DNA from: an uncultured Rhodobacter sp.
Lineage (GTDB): Bacteria > Pseudomonadota > Alphaproteobacteria > Rhodobacterales > Rhodobacteraceae
NCBI GenBank assembly: GCA_937901435.1
Contig: CALGTJ010000392.1
Span: 1 to 25,312, forward strand
Reading direction: 5' to 3'
Length of the DNA: 25,312 bases
The stretch's first letter is position 1. Every line of letters starts with the position of its first letter. Position numbers and translations under genes: made by a program. A model generated the notes under the pieces. That model made no database searches, had not been told where the DNA came from, and saw only the letters and a program-made list of their open reading frames with translations. Positions 8,142 to 17,072 of the stretch are shown here, piece after piece.

Positions 8142-9539
8142 TCATGGCGCGACCTCCAGAACCCGTGTGGCCGCGCCCAGATCCTCCAGAAAATAGCGGG
8201 TCAGCATGTTGCGCGCGGTCTCAAGGCGATAGGCGGCAGAGGCGCGCATGTCCGACATCGGCGCGAAATCCAGCGCCCATGCGTCATAGGCGGCGCTGAT
8301 GGTGTCTTCGTGCCACGGCTTGCCGATCAAAGCCTGTTCCACGTGCGTCGCGCGCTTCGGCGTGCCTGCCATGCCACCAAAAGCGATGCGGACGTCTGTC
8401 ACGGTATCGCCCGTGACCGTGATATTGAAACAGCCACAGACCGCAGAGATATCCTGATCGAACCGCTTGCTGAGTTTGTAACAGCGCAGCCGATCCGCTT
8501 GACGTGGAAAGCTGACGGCCTCGACGAATTCGCCTTTGGCGCGGTCCTGCTTGCCGTAGTCGATAAAGAAATCCTCTAGCGCAATCTCGCGCCGCATATC
8601 GCCATGGCGCAGATGCAGGGTGGCCCCCAAAGCGATCAAGGCAGGCGGGCTGTCCCCGATGGGCGACCCATTGGCGATATTGCCACCGATCGTGGCGGCG
8701 TTGCGGACCTGAACAGAGCCATAGCGGCGCAGCATTTCGGCGAAATCCGGGTGCAGGTCTTGCATCGCCTCCCAGACCTCGCTTATCGAGGTCACAGCCC
8801 CGATGCGCACCTGATCCTCGGTGATGACGATGCCTTTCAGATCATGGCAGGCGGTCAGAAACGCGACCTTCTTGAGATCTCGCAGGGATTTCGTGACCCA
8901 AAGACCCACATCCGTCGCGCCACCGATCAACACCGCGTCCGGGTTGTCCGCATACCAATCCGCCAGTGCGTCGCTTGAGTGCGGCATGGCGTAGGGTGTG
9001 TGCTCTGTTGTTACCGCCGCGTCCAATACGGTCAGATCCTCTGTCATCCACTCAGGCACAGGGTGATCCGCCGCCGCCTCTGCCGCGCGGATAATAGGGG
9101 CGTACCCCGTACAGCGGCACAGGTTCCCGGCAAGCTGGTCGTTGAAATCCTGCCGCCTGTTTTTATGTGCCACCGCCATCGAGGCGATGAACCCCGGCGT
9201 GCAAAACCCGCATTGCGAGCCGTGATGATCGACCATCGCCTGCTGCACCGGGTGCAGCGCCCCGTCCGGGCCGCTGATCCCCTCGACCGTGCGCACCGCT
9301 TTGCCCTCTAGCTTGGGCAGGAACAGGATGCAGGCGTTCAACGCGCGCGCGCCGTTCTCTTCGTCGGTGATCGTAACGGTGCAGGCACCGCAATCGCCCT
9401 CGTTGCAGCCTTCTTTCGTCCCAACCAGCCCGCGCGTTTCCCGCAGCCAATCCAGCAAGGTCGTCGTCGGGGTCGCCCCCCCGGTTCCAAAACTGACGCG
9501 GGTAGGTTTGCCGTTCAGCAAAAACGCGATGTCGCGCAT
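8142..9539 (-). CDS. xdhA: xanthine dehydrogenase small subunit XdhA ([2Fe-2S] and FAD)
   Basis: A 465-residue electron-transfer subunit. The N-terminal plant-ferredoxin domain binds one [2Fe-2S] cluster through Cys45, Cys50, Cys53 and Cys70 (CNEGDCGAC). The second, all-helical domain binds the other through Cys110, Cys113, Cys141 and Cys143 (QCGFC and LCRC). A FAD domain follows with [13 protein letters not shown] and [17 protein letters not shown], and a C-terminal CO-dehydrogenase-flavoprotein-type domain completes it. I start at ATG 9539 ([10 protein letters not shown]) because related subunits begin with this strand. The 40 residues obtainable from ATG 9659 look non-homologous and low-complexity. 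First gene of the operon; electrons pass from the Mo site in XdhB to NAD+ through this subunit. Confidence 0.95.
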   Translation of the reverse strand: MRDIAFLLNGKPTRVSFGTGGATPTTTLLDWLRETRGLVGTKEGCNEGDCGACTVTITDEENGARALNACILFLPKLEGKAVRTVEGISGPDGALHPVQQAMVDHHGSQCGFCTPGFIASMAVAHKNRRQDFNDQLAGNLCRCTGYAPIIRAAEAAADHPVPEWMTEDLTVLDAAVTTEHTPYAMPHSSDALADWYADNPDAVLIGGATDVGLWVTKSLRDLKKVAFLTACHDLKGIVITEDQVRIGAVTSISEVWEAMQDLHPDFAEMLRRYGSVQVRNAATIGGNIANGSPIGDSPPALIALGATLHLRHGDMRREIALEDFFIDYGKQDRAKGEFVEAVSFPRQADRLRCYKLSKRFDQDISAVCGCFNITVTGDTVTDVRIAFGGMAGTPKRATHVEQALIGKPWHEDTISAAYDAWALDFAPMSDMRASAAYRLETARNMLTRYFLEDLGAATRVLEVAP

Positions 9540-9813
9540 TACATGTCCGATGCCGCTTTCTGTTTGCGCAAAGTTGCCTTTGCCCTGCCCCTGATCCGAT
9601 GCGGCGGAAAATCCAAGGCTCTGTCGGTTCAGCAAAGCCTTGAAATTGCCGTTTGGCAAGGCTTTGGCCGAAATTTATGGCATGAGACGCCTGTTTTGTG
9701 GGCAGGCATTGGGGCGAAAGGTATATTGACAGGCTTTCGGAAAATTAACCACGCGACAGCAAAGCTTGTGCTAAGCTTGGCTGGTCCGGATCCTGTGAAA
9801 GGTCTTCTGCAAC
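9540..9813. promoter_or_regulatory. divergent control region between xdhA and the ParB-like gene
   Basis: 274 bp without a convincing gene. It must hold the promoter of the purine operon (leftward) and probably one for the ParB-like gene (rightward). Visible items are a TTGACA word at 9726-9731 without a matching -10 element, a GCCTG-N9-CAGGC inverted repeat at 9689-9707, and two AAGCTT words at 9762-9767 and 9773-9778. No regulator gene is adjacent, and none of these can be assigned to a known factor. Confidence 0.35.
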
Positions 9814-10062
9814 ATGCTGCAACGCGAATCCTATCCTATTTCCAAGATTTATGTGCCTGCCAAGCGGGCCAAGACGCTGGACCCTGCCAAGGTGCAGGAA
9901 CTGGCCGAGGCCATGTTGGAAGACGGGCAGACGACCCCGATCCGCATTCGCGCAGATGGAGATCGCTATGTGCTGATCGAGGGTCTGCACCGCCTTGAGG
10001 CGCTGAAGGCGCTGGGTGAAGAGACGGTTGACGGCTATCTGACGCAAGCCCGACTGCACTAG
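9814..10062 (+). CDS. small stand-alone ParB/sulfiredoxin-like domain protein
   Basis: An 82-residue protein that is essentially only the ParB N-terminal (Srx-like) fold. It opens with SYPISKIYVPAKRAKTLDPAKV, then LAEAMLEDGQTTPIRIRADGDRYVLIEGLHRLEALKALG. The IEGLHRLEA segment (residues 55-63) is the equivalent of the nucleotide-binding GxxRxxA box in ParB and of GGCHR in sulfiredoxin, but has no Cys, so sulfiredoxin activity is unlikely. There is no helix-turn-helix or dimerisation domain, so it is not a partition protein. AAAGG lies 11 bases before the ATG. It sits between the xdh operon and dnaE; its function is unknown, perhaps CTP/ATP binding. Confidence 0.8.
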   Translation: MLQRESYPISKIYVPAKRAKTLDPAKVQELAEAMLEDGQTTPIRIRADGDRYVLIEGLHRLEALKALGEETVDGYLTQARLH

Positions 10063-10091
10063 CTGCATGGCATTGCCTTTTCTGTGTGACA

Positions 10092-10155
10092 GGTTGGGGG
10101 GTCTGCCCCCAAACCCCTGCCCCAAATAACCGGAGTATTTTTGCCAAGATGAAGC
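10092..10155 (+). repeat. intergenic palindromic repeat between the ParB-like gene and dnaE (copy 1)
   Basis: A perfect hairpin TTGGGGG-GTCTG-CCCCCAA (10094-10112) is followed by a C-rich spacer and the 23-base tail at 10133-10155 that recurs in xdhB. It starts 30 bases after the ParB-like stop, so it may also serve as its terminator. I recall similar hairpin-plus-tail sequences as common intergenic repeats in Rhodobacteraceae, but cannot verify that here. The rest of 10063-10333 shows no gene. Confidence 0.7.
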
Positions 10156-10333
10156 GGGGTGTCGTGATCCCCTTTTTCCGGGCGTGGCTTTTCCAAAGGG
10201 TCAAGAGATCGACCGATCCATTTGGCCGGGCGGGGTAAGTCTTGGATATGAAGGGTGCGAAAAAATCCCCGCACGAAGGGGTTGGCGCATCGTGGCGCTT
10301 TCCCTCGCGCAGGGCTTGCGATAGCTTTGCACC

Positions 10334-13300
10334 ATGACCAGCGCACCCAGCTTTATCCACCTTCGTCTTCACACCGAATATTCGTTGCTTGAGGGCGCGA
10401 TGCCGGTCAAGAAACTGCCCGGGCTCTGTGCGGCAAACGGGATGCCTGCCGTTGCTGTGACCGATACGAACAATATGTTCGCGGCGCTGGAGTTTTCCGA
10501 GGGCGCGTCAGGGTCCGGCATCCAGCCGATTGTCGGCTTGCAGATGGATCTGACCTTTGATCCCGCCGCGCCGGGGGAAAAGCCGCGCCCGCCTGCGCCG
10601 CTTGTGCTGTTGGCGCAGAATGAGGTTGGGTATGGTCACTTGATGAAGCTGAACTCTTGCCTTTACCTCGAAACCGGGGGCGAGGTGCCGCAGGTTAAGG
10701 TCGATGAATTATGCGGCCTCTCTGACGGCCTGATCTGCCTGACCGGGGGGGCGGAGGGGCCGCTTGGCAAGCTTGTGCAAGAGGGGCAGATCGCCAAGGC
10801 CGAGGCGCTTTTGACTCGGTTGATTGATGCGTTCGGGGACCGTTTGTATGTCGAAGTGCAACGCCACCCGCAGGACGACAAGACCCCGCCAGAGGCCGAG
10901 CGTCTGACAGAGCAGTGGTTCGTCGAAACTGCCTATGCCAAGGACCTGCCGCTGGTCGCCACCAATGACGTTTATTTCCCGAAATCAAGCATGTACGAGG
11001 CCCATGACGCGCTGATCTGCATCGCGGAAGGCGCCTATGTGGACCAGCAGGAGCCGCGCCGTCGCCTGACCCCGCAGCACTATTTCAAATCACCTGCCGA
11101 GATGGTGGCGTTATTCGCGGACCTTCCCGAGGCGATTGAAAATACCGTCGAAATCGCCCGCCGCTGCGCTGTGAAATCCGAAAAGCGCGCGCCCATTCTG
11201 CCAAAGTTCGCCGATAACGAGATCGAGGAACTGCGCCGTCAGGCCAAAGAAGGCTTGGTCGAACGGCTCAAGGTCATTCCGCACGCGACCTCGGTCGAAG
11301 ACTATGAGGCGCGGCTTGAATTCGAGCTGGGTATCATCGAGGGCATGGGCTTTCCCGGCTATTTCCTGATCGTGGCCGACTTTATCAAATGGGCCAAGGA
11401 CAATGACATTCCGGTCGGCCCCGGTCGTGGGTCTGGTGCGGGCTCGCTGGTGGCCTATGCGCTGACCATCACCGACCTTGACCCGCTGCGCTACTCGCTG
11501 CTGTTCGAACGCTTCCTGAACCCGGAACGTGTGTCGATGCCGGATTTTGACATCGACTTTTGCATGGATCGCCGCGAAGAGGTCATTCGCTACGTCCAGC
11601 AAAAATATGGTCGCGACATGGTCGGGCAGATCATCACCTTTGGGGCGCTGTTGTCCAAGGCGGCGGTGCGCGACGTGGGGCGCGTGTTGCAAATGCCCTA
11701 TGGCCAGGTCGACCGCATTTCAAAAATGATCCCGGTCGAAGGCGTCAAACCGGTCAGCATCGAAAAGGCGCTGGCGGACGAGCCGCGCCTGCGCGAAGAG
11801 GCCAAGAACGAAGAGGTCGTCGCGCGTTTGCTTGACTACGGTCAGCAACTCGAAGGGCTGCTGCGCAACGCCTCGACCCATGCCGCCGGTGTGGTGATCG
11901 GCGACCGTCCGCTCGATGAACTGGTGCCCCTGTACCAAGACCCCCGATCCGACATGCCCGCCACTCAGTTCAACATGAAATGGGTCGAACAGGCGGGGTT
12001 GGTGAAATATGACTTCCTTGGCCTCAAGACGCTGACAGTCATCCAGAACGCGCTCAACCTTATGAAATTGCGTGATATTCATATTGATATCGATGCCATC
12101 CCTCTGGATGACAAGCCGACCTACGACCTCTATGCCTCCGCCAAAACAGTCGCTGTGTTTCAGGTGGAATCCAGCGGTATGATGGACGCCCTGCGCCGGA
12201 TGAAACCGGATTGCATCGAGGATATCATCGCGCTTGTGGCCCTCTACCGTCCCGGCCCGATGGAGAATATTCCGAAGTTCTGCGAGGTGAAAAACGGCCT
12301 CTCTGAACGCGACAATCTGCACCCCTCGATCGACCATCTGCTGGACGAAACCCAAGGTATCATCGTTTATCAGGAACAGGTGATGCAGATCGCGCAGGAA
12401 ATGGCGGGCTATAGCCTTGGTGGTGCGGATCTTTTGCGCCGTGCCATGGGTAAGAAAATTCAGGCCGCGATGGATGCGGAAAAGCCGAAATTTCTCGCCG
12501 GGGCCGCCGGGAACGGTGTGGATAAGAAAAAGGCGACAGAGGTCTGGGACCTGCTCGATAAATTCGCCAACTACGGTTTCAACAAATCCCACGCTGCCGC
12601 CTACGCCGTGGTCAGCTATCAAACCGCCTATCTCAAGGCGAATTACCCGGTCGAATTCATGGCCGGCGTGATGAACTGCGATCTGCATCTGACGGATAAA
12701 CTTGCCGTCTATGCAGAAGAGGTGCGTCGCCAGCTTCAGATCGAGATCATCCCGCCCTGTGTCAACCGCTCTGACGCCACCTTCAGCGTGCATGAGGGCA
12801 AGGTCGTCTATGCACTCGGCGCGCTGAAAAACGTTGGGGTCGAGGCGATGAAACTGATCACCGAGGCGAGGACGCCCAATCGGGCGGAAGAGCGGCCTTT
12901 TGTCAATCTCTTCGACTTTGCCCGACGCGTCGACCTGAAACGCGTGGGCAAGCGTCCCACGGAAATGCTGGCGCGTGCGGGGGCATTTGACCAACTTGAT
13001 CCCAACCGCAACCGGGTCTTCCGCTCGCTGGATGCCCTCGTCAATTATTCCGCCGCGATCCATGATCAGCGCAATTCGAACCAGGTCTCTCTCTTTGGTG
13101 AGGCGGGCGACGACCTGCCTGAACCGAGGCTCTCGCCCGTCGATGACTGGCTGCCAAACGAGCGTCTCGCCGAAGAACACAAGGCCATCGGGTTCTACCT
13201 TTCCGGCCACCCGCTTGACGATTACATGGCCCCGCTCAAACGCAAAGGCGTGCTGACCCTTGCCGAACTTTCGGCGCAGGCCGAACGCGCGCCCACTATT

Positions 13301-13798
13301 GCCAAAATCGCAGGCTCTATTTCTGGCCGTCAGGAACGCAAATCTGCGCGCGGCAACCGCTTTGCCTTTGTGCAACTGTCTGATCCCAGCGGCCTTTACG
13401 AGGTCACCATCTTTTCCGATACGCTCGAGGCGTCGCGCGATATGCTGGAAACCGGCAACAACGTCGTCCTCACGGTCGAGGCGAATATGGAGGCCGACCA
13501 GCTTAAACTTCTTGCCCGTGCTGTCAGCCCCGTCGATGCCGTCGCGGCAGATGCAGGGTCCATGGGCATCCGCGTGTTTGTTGATCACGCCGCTGCTGTC
13601 ACCTCTGTTGCCGCTCTGCTGGAAAAAGCCACATCAGAGGCAAAGAGCCACGCGCGCGGTCCGGTTCAACTTTGCCTGATGGCCCCCGACCTGCCCGGCG
13701 AGGTCGAGATTTCCCTCGGAGAGCGATTCCACGTCAACCCGCAGATCAAAGGCGCCCTCAAATCACTGGGCGGCGTTGTGACCGTTGAAGATGTATAG
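10334..13798 (+). CDS. dnaE: DNA polymerase III alpha subunit (replicative polymerase)
   Basis: A 1154-residue catalytic subunit of the chromosomal replicase. Domains in order: PHP domain from residue 7 (IHLRLHTEYSLLEGA); polymerase core with GPGRGSGAGSLVAYAL and the catalytic acidic motif PDFDIDF (Asp404, Asp406); fingers with GLLRNASTHAAGVVI and RPGPMENIP; the region LGGADLLRRAMGKK; a helix-hairpin-helix tandem; and a C-terminal OB fold near residue 995 (IAGSISGRQERKSARGNRFAF). Length is normal for DnaE1. The start gives the expected N-terminus although no strong ribosome binding site is visible before it. It is complete and has no partner gene in the window; the upstream repeat lies about 180 bp before it. 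Confidence 0.97.
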   Translation: MTSAPSFIHLRLHTEYSLLEGAMPVKKLPGLCAANGMPAVAVTDTNNMFAALEFSEGASGSGIQPIVGLQMDLTFDPAAPGEKPRPPAPLVLLAQNEVGYGHLMKLNSCLYLETGGEVPQVKVDELCGLSDGLICLTGGAEGPLGKLVQEGQIAKAEALLTRLIDAFGDRLYVEVQRHPQDDKTPPEAERLTEQWFVETAYAKDLPLVATNDVYFPKSSMYEAHDALICIAEGAYVDQQEPRRRLTPQHYFKSPAEMVALFADLPEAIENTVEIARRCAVKSEKRAPILPKFADNEIEELRRQAKEGLVERLKVIPHATSVEDYEARLEFELGIIEGMGFPGYFLIVADFIKWAKDNDIPVGPGRGSGAGSLVAYALTITDLDPLRYSLLFERFLNPERVSMPDFDIDFCMDRREEVIRYVQQKYGRDMVGQIITFGALLSKAAVRDVGRVLQMPYGQVDRISKMIPVEGVKPVSIEKALADEPRLREEAKNEEVVARLLDYGQQLEGLLRNASTHAAGVVIGDRPLDELVPLYQDPRSDMPATQFNMKWVEQAGLVKYDFLGLKTLTVIQNALNLMKLRDIHIDIDAIPLDDKPTYDLYASAKTVAVFQVESSGMMDALRRMKPDCIEDIIALVALYRPGPMENIPKFCEVKNGLSERDNLHPSIDHLLDETQGIIVYQEQVMQIAQEMAGYSLGGADLLRRAMGKKIQAAMDAEKPKFLAGAAGNGVDKKKATEVWDLLDKFANYGFNKSHAAAYAVVSYQTAYLKANYPVEFMAGVMNCDLHLTDKLAVYAEEVRRQLQIEIIPPCVNRSDATFSVHEGKVVYALGALKNVGVEAMKLITEARTPNRAEERPFVNLFDFARRVDLKRVGKRPTEMLARAGAFDQLDPNRNRVFRSLDALVNYSAAIHDQRNSNQVSLFGEAGDDLPEPRLSPVDDWLPNERLAEEHKAIGFYLSGHPLDDYMAPLKRKGVLTLAELSAQAERAPTIAKIAGSISGRQERKSARGNRFAFVQLSDPSGLYEVTIFSDTLEASRDMLETGNNVVLTVEANMEADQLKLLARAVSPVDAVAADAGSMGIRVFVDHAAAVTSVAALLEKATSEAKSHARGPVQLCLMAPDLPGEVEISLGERFHVNPQIKGALKSLGGVVTVEDV

Positions 13799-13870
13799 CG
13801 CGTAGTTATTCACCCGTGATTGGTGACATATCCATAGATTATCCCCCAATCGCCCCCGTTCCGCCGGTTG

Positions 13871-13909
13871 CCCCGCAGGCATGGTTAAAGCTATCAATGC
13901 GGGGGGGAG
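13871..13909 (+). promoter_or_regulatory. hairpin that would cover the ribosome binding site of the following gene
   Basis: CCCCGCA (13871-13877) and TGCGGGG (13898-13904) are perfect 7-bp arms around a 20-base loop. The 3' arm overlaps the GGGGGGAG ribosome binding site (13902-13909), which precedes the GTG start at 13916 by 6 bases. If transcribed, the pairing would hide the site. A regulatory role is inference; the transcription start is unknown. Confidence 0.4.
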
Positions 13910-13915
13910 TATCCA

Positions 13916-15181
13916 GTGATACACATCAAACGCGCATTAAACAGCATAGATCCAGAGCGCATCGAGACCAAGTCTGCCTTGGTGATCGCGATGCTGACCG
14001 TCGTGATAGGCCTGTCTGCTTGCGGGGGTGCCCCTCTGCCATCGCGCCCCGCGCCGGGGCCTGATGTGGTGACGACCCTTGATGCGACGGCTGATGAGGA
14101 AACGTCTTTGGGTGCGATCGACGGTGCGATAGAATCCGCCGCAACCGCCGCAGAGACGGATACGCCTCTTTTGCTGCCAGCTCCTGCGCCAGAGGCAGAT
14201 CCCCCCCGCCGGGGTCTTTTTGGCTTCTTGCGCCGAAATCAAGAGCAGGCCAGCTTGACGCCGCAGCCTTCACCAGAAACGAATTCCCTACAGACAACGC
14301 TTGCAGCCGTCGCGCCAGTTGATCCATCCGGCGGCCCGCAGGCTGCTGCTGGCAGAGTTTCGACAGCGCCCGCCCCGACAGAGGTGGTCGCGGCGGCAAC
14401 AGCGCCAGACCAGACGCCCAAACAAACCCTGACCAACGAAGAACTTGCAAGGCTTGCGCTGGTCGAGCCGGAAAAGGCCGAAATAGTGAAACGTGCCGGG
14501 CTCTTTGGCTTTCTCAGGAACCGTACCCCGGCACAGCCGCCGACCCTGACCGCCACAGACCTCTATTCAGAGGAAAAGACAGAGTCCCTTGTGATCGCCG
14601 CTGCAGCCCCGCCCGCACCGGAACAACCGCGTGGCGGGCTGGCAGAGATGTTCAGTATGCGCGCAGAGGCCGCATCGCCCCCCAATCCCGGATTTGACCC
14701 AGAGGCCCGCAACAGCGGGCTGATCCCTTTTGGTGAGGTGATCAAGGTCTGCGGGCTTCCCAAGCGAGAGTTCGGCACCGAAGTCGCCCGCTCTGGCGGC
14801 AGCGGTGCCTTTCGCCTTTATGACACTGAACCGGTCAGCACGCTGCAACGTGCGCAATTCCTGACCGGGTTCAAGGATGGCTGCGCACGCCGGTTTACCG
14901 GGGCGCTGGCCCTGTTTGGCAGTTTCGATGTGCATGAGGCGAAACGCTATTCCAAGGGGAACAACACCCCCTATTCAAAGGTTGATCTGGCCTATGAGCG
15001 GGTGAAATCCAAAGTCTGTGGTGTGGGCCGGGGCAAACCCTGCCCGACAAACAAGGCAGAGCGGCTGTACCGCGAGGTCACATTTGTAACTGTCTATCGC
15101 GCCTTTGGCAGTTCGGGGGCGTGGATGGAAATGATGCTGCACAAGGGGGATCTGGTCGGCTACGCGACGCTGGATTCATAG
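13916..15181 (+). CDS. proline/alanine-rich predicted lipoprotein of unknown function
   Basis: A 421-residue protein starting at GTG 13916 behind a strong GGGGGGAG site. A hydrophobic segment at residues 21-36 ends in LSAC-GG, a lipobox, so lipid attachment at Cys36 is likely; ATG 13991 is a possible shorter start. Residues 37-270 are low-complexity Ala/Pro/Glu/Thr sequence, probably disordered. This stretch contains near-identical modules RRGLFGFLRRN (about 99-109) and RAGLFGFLRNR (about 193-203), with a third relative, RGGLAEMFSMR (about 239-249). Residues from about 275 (FGEVIKVCGLPKREFGTEVA) to the end form a folded, Cys-containing domain that I do not recognise but that looks conserved. 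It lies 117 bp after dnaE and convergent with slyX. Envelope location is inferred. Confidence 0.82.
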   Translation: MIHIKRALNSIDPERIETKSALVIAMLTVVIGLSACGGAPLPSRPAPGPDVVTTLDATADEETSLGAIDGAIESAATAAETDTPLLLPAPAPEADPPRRGLFGFLRRNQEQASLTPQPSPETNSLQTTLAAVAPVDPSGGPQAAAGRVSTAPAPTEVVAAATAPDQTPKQTLTNEELARLALVEPEKAEIVKRAGLFGFLRNRTPAQPPTLTATDLYSEEKTESLVIAAAAPPAPEQPRGGLAEMFSMRAEAASPPNPGFDPEARNSGLIPFGEVIKVCGLPKREFGTEVARSGGSGAFRLYDTEPVSTLQRAQFLTGFKDGCARRFTGALALFGSFDVHEAKRYSKGNNTPYSKVDLAYERVKSKVCGVGRGKPCPTNKAERLYREVTFVTVYRAFGSSGAWMEMMLHKGDLVGYATLDS

Positions 15182-15213
15182 GCTTTGGCGGCTATGTCTG
15201 ACCTGGTTCCGGG

Positions 15214-15429
15214 TTACCAATGGGGCGGGCGTTGATCTGCCAAAGGCACGCTGCCGCCATTGTCGAACTCTCGCTCTGCCTCGCGGCCCATCAACATATC
15301 GACCCGACGGGCAAGCTGTGCAATCGTCGTTTCCTGCTTGGCAACCACATCCGACAACTCATCGACCGTCCGTTGCAGGTGGGCGTTCTGCTCTTCGAGA
15401 TTTTGAAGTCTGCTGTCCGAATGCGTCAT
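15214..15429 (-). CDS. slyX: SlyX family protein
   Basis: A 71-residue protein, the usual size for SlyX. Residues 5-50 are a predicted coiled coil (RLQNLEEQNAHLQRTVDELSD...), and the C-terminus carries the family's PPHW ending. Its molecular function is not established; the name comes from linkage to slyD in enterobacteria. It converges with the lipoprotein gene (32 bp between stops) and diverges from hisS, sharing a 140-bp upstream region. Confidence 0.88.
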   Translation of the reverse strand: MTHSDSRLQNLEEQNAHLQRTVDELSDVVAKQETTIAQLARRVDMLMGREAEREFDNGGSVPLADQRPPHW

Positions 15430-15569
15430 GCTGCCCGTCTACCGCGATCTGGCGCGGATTGTACAGCCTTGACGCCTGTCTTGCTCAAAGCGCACCCATC
15501 CGCTAGACCCCGCCACGAAGCGAGAAAACCCACTACAGACATCCACCGCAGAAGCAGCGAAAGCAGGTC

Positions 15570-17072
15570 ATGGCCAAGGTCAAGAAACAACCTCGTCCCA
15601 AGGCGGAAACGCCCAAGGGATTCCGCGATTATTTTGGCGCCGAAGTGGCGCAGCGCAACGACATGCTTGCCAAGATCGCCGAGGTCTATCATCGCTACGG
15701 CTTTGACGCGCTGGAATCCTCTGCTGTCGAGACGGTCGAGGCGCTGGGCAAGTTCCTGCCTGATGTGGACCGCCCGAACGAGGGTGTGTTTGCGTGGCAG
15801 GACGACGACGAAAAATGGATGGCGCTGCGCTATGACCTGACCGCGCCTCTGGCACGGGTCTATGCCCAACACCGCAACGACCTGCCCACGCCCTATCGCC
15901 GCTACGCCATGGGTCCCGTCTGGCGCAACGAAAAGCCTGGACCGGGCCGGTTTCGCCAGTTCTATCAATGTGATGCGGATACGGTCGGAACGCCTACCGT
16001 GGCTGCTGATGCAGAGATCTGCGCAATGCTGGCCGATACGCTGGAGGCCGTCGGCATCCCGCGCGGGGACTACATCGTGCGGGTGAACAACCGCAAAGTG
16101 CTGAATGGTGTGATGGAGGTTGCGGGGATCTTGAATCCGTCTGATCCAGAGAAATTCGCATCCGAGCGCGGCATCGTCCTGCGTGCCATCGACAAGCTGG
16201 ATCGGCTTGGCCCAGACGGCGTGCGCGCTTTGTTGGGCGAGGGGCGCAAAGACGAGTCTGGTGATTTCACCAAGGGGGCCGCTTTGAGTGGTTGGCAGGT
16301 GGATGTTGTTTTGAGTTTCTTGGAGGCTCAACAAGCATCCAATGGCGAAACGGTTGCTCTCTTGCGTGATATGATTGTTGCTGGTTCGAAAGTTGGCTTA
16401 GAAGGCGTTTCTGAGTTGGAAACCATGCGAGAGTTGCTTGATGCACAAGGCTACGGCCCCGACCGGATCGTTATCGACCCCTCCGTCGTCCGCGGCCTCG
16501 GCTACTATACCGGACCTGTCTTTGAGGCAGAACTCACCTTTGAAATTATGGATGAAAAGGGCCGTCCGCGTCAGTTTGGCTCTGTGGCCGGGGGGGGGCG
16601 TTATGACGATCTGGTGAAACGCTTCACCGGGCAAGAAGTGCCTGCGACGGGGGTGTCCATTGGCGTTGATCGCCTTCTCGCGGCGCTGCAAGCCAAGGGG
16701 CGTACTGGCGAGGCCAAGCTGGCCCCGGTGCTGATCACCGTGATGGATCGCGATCGGATGGCCGATTATCAGGCGATGGCGTCGGAATTGCGCAACGCAG
16801 GGATCCGCGCGGAGGTGTATCTGGGCAACCCCAAGAACTTTGGCAATCAGTTGAAATACGCCGATACGCGCGATTGTCCGCTGGCGGTGATCGAGGGCTC
16901 TGACGAGAAAGAGCGCGGCGTTTTGGTGGTCAAGGATCTGGCGCTGGGTAAGAAACTGGCGGCAGAGATCACCTCGAACGAGGAATGGAAGGCCCAGCCA
17001 GCGCAGCAGGAAATCCCGCGCGGGGAACTGGTGGAATTCGTACGTAAATCCTTGAGCGGATCGTCGGAATGA
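15570..17072 (+). CDS. hisS: histidyl-tRNA synthetase
   Basis: A 500-residue class II aminoacyl-tRNA synthetase that charges tRNA-His in the cytoplasm. Visible features are GFRDYFG near the N-terminus, [13 protein letters not shown], motif 2 as [21 protein letters not shown], the HisA-type loop [26 protein letters not shown], and motif 3 as [16 protein letters not shown]-terminal anticodon-binding domain contains [17 protein letters not shown]. The ATG follows GCAGG closely. It overlaps hisZ by 4 bp. Oddity: 16281-16451 (residues 238-294, the inserted domain) is only about 48% G+C by hand count and is full of TTG, GTT and GCT codons, unlike the rest of the gene. Confidence 0.97.
   Translation: MAKVKKQPRPKAETPKGFRDYFGAEVAQRNDMLAKIAEVYHRYGFDALESSAVETVEALGKFLPDVDRPNEGVFAWQDDDEKWMALRYDLTAPLARVYAQHRNDLPTPYRRYAMGPVWRNEKPGPGRFRQFYQCDADTVGTPTVAADAEICAMLADTLEAVGIPRGDYIVRVNNRKVLNGVMEVAGILNPSDPEKFASERGIVLRAIDKLDRLGPDGVRALLGEGRKDESGDFTKGAALSGWQVDVVLSFLEAQQASNGETVALLRDMIVAGSKVGLEGVSELETMRELLDAQGYGPDRIVIDPSVVRGLGYYTGPVFEAELTFEIMDEKGRPRQFGSVAGGGRYDDLVKRFTGQEVPATGVSIGVDRLLAALQAKGRTGEAKLAPVLITVMDRDRMADYQAMASELRNAGIRAEVYLGNPKNFGNQLKYADTRDCPLAVIEGSDEKERGVLVVKDLALGKKLAAEITSNEEWKAQPAQQEIPRGELVEFVRKSLSGSSE

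Noticed and set aside
9689..9707. GCCTG-N9-CAGGC inverted repeat as an operator of the xdh operon
   Set aside because: Five-base arms occur by chance often in G+C-rich DNA and no regulator can be linked to it; only mentioned in the region entry.
11720..13588. A 622-codon open frame antisense to dnaE
   Set aside because: It lies wholly within an unmistakable dnaE and mirrors its codon bias; its translation shows no domain and is typical high-G+C antisense shadow.
13816..14064. 82-codon ORF after dnaE
   Set aside because: It overlaps the lipoprotein gene in another frame, lacks a convincing start site and has an unlikely Arg-rich translation.
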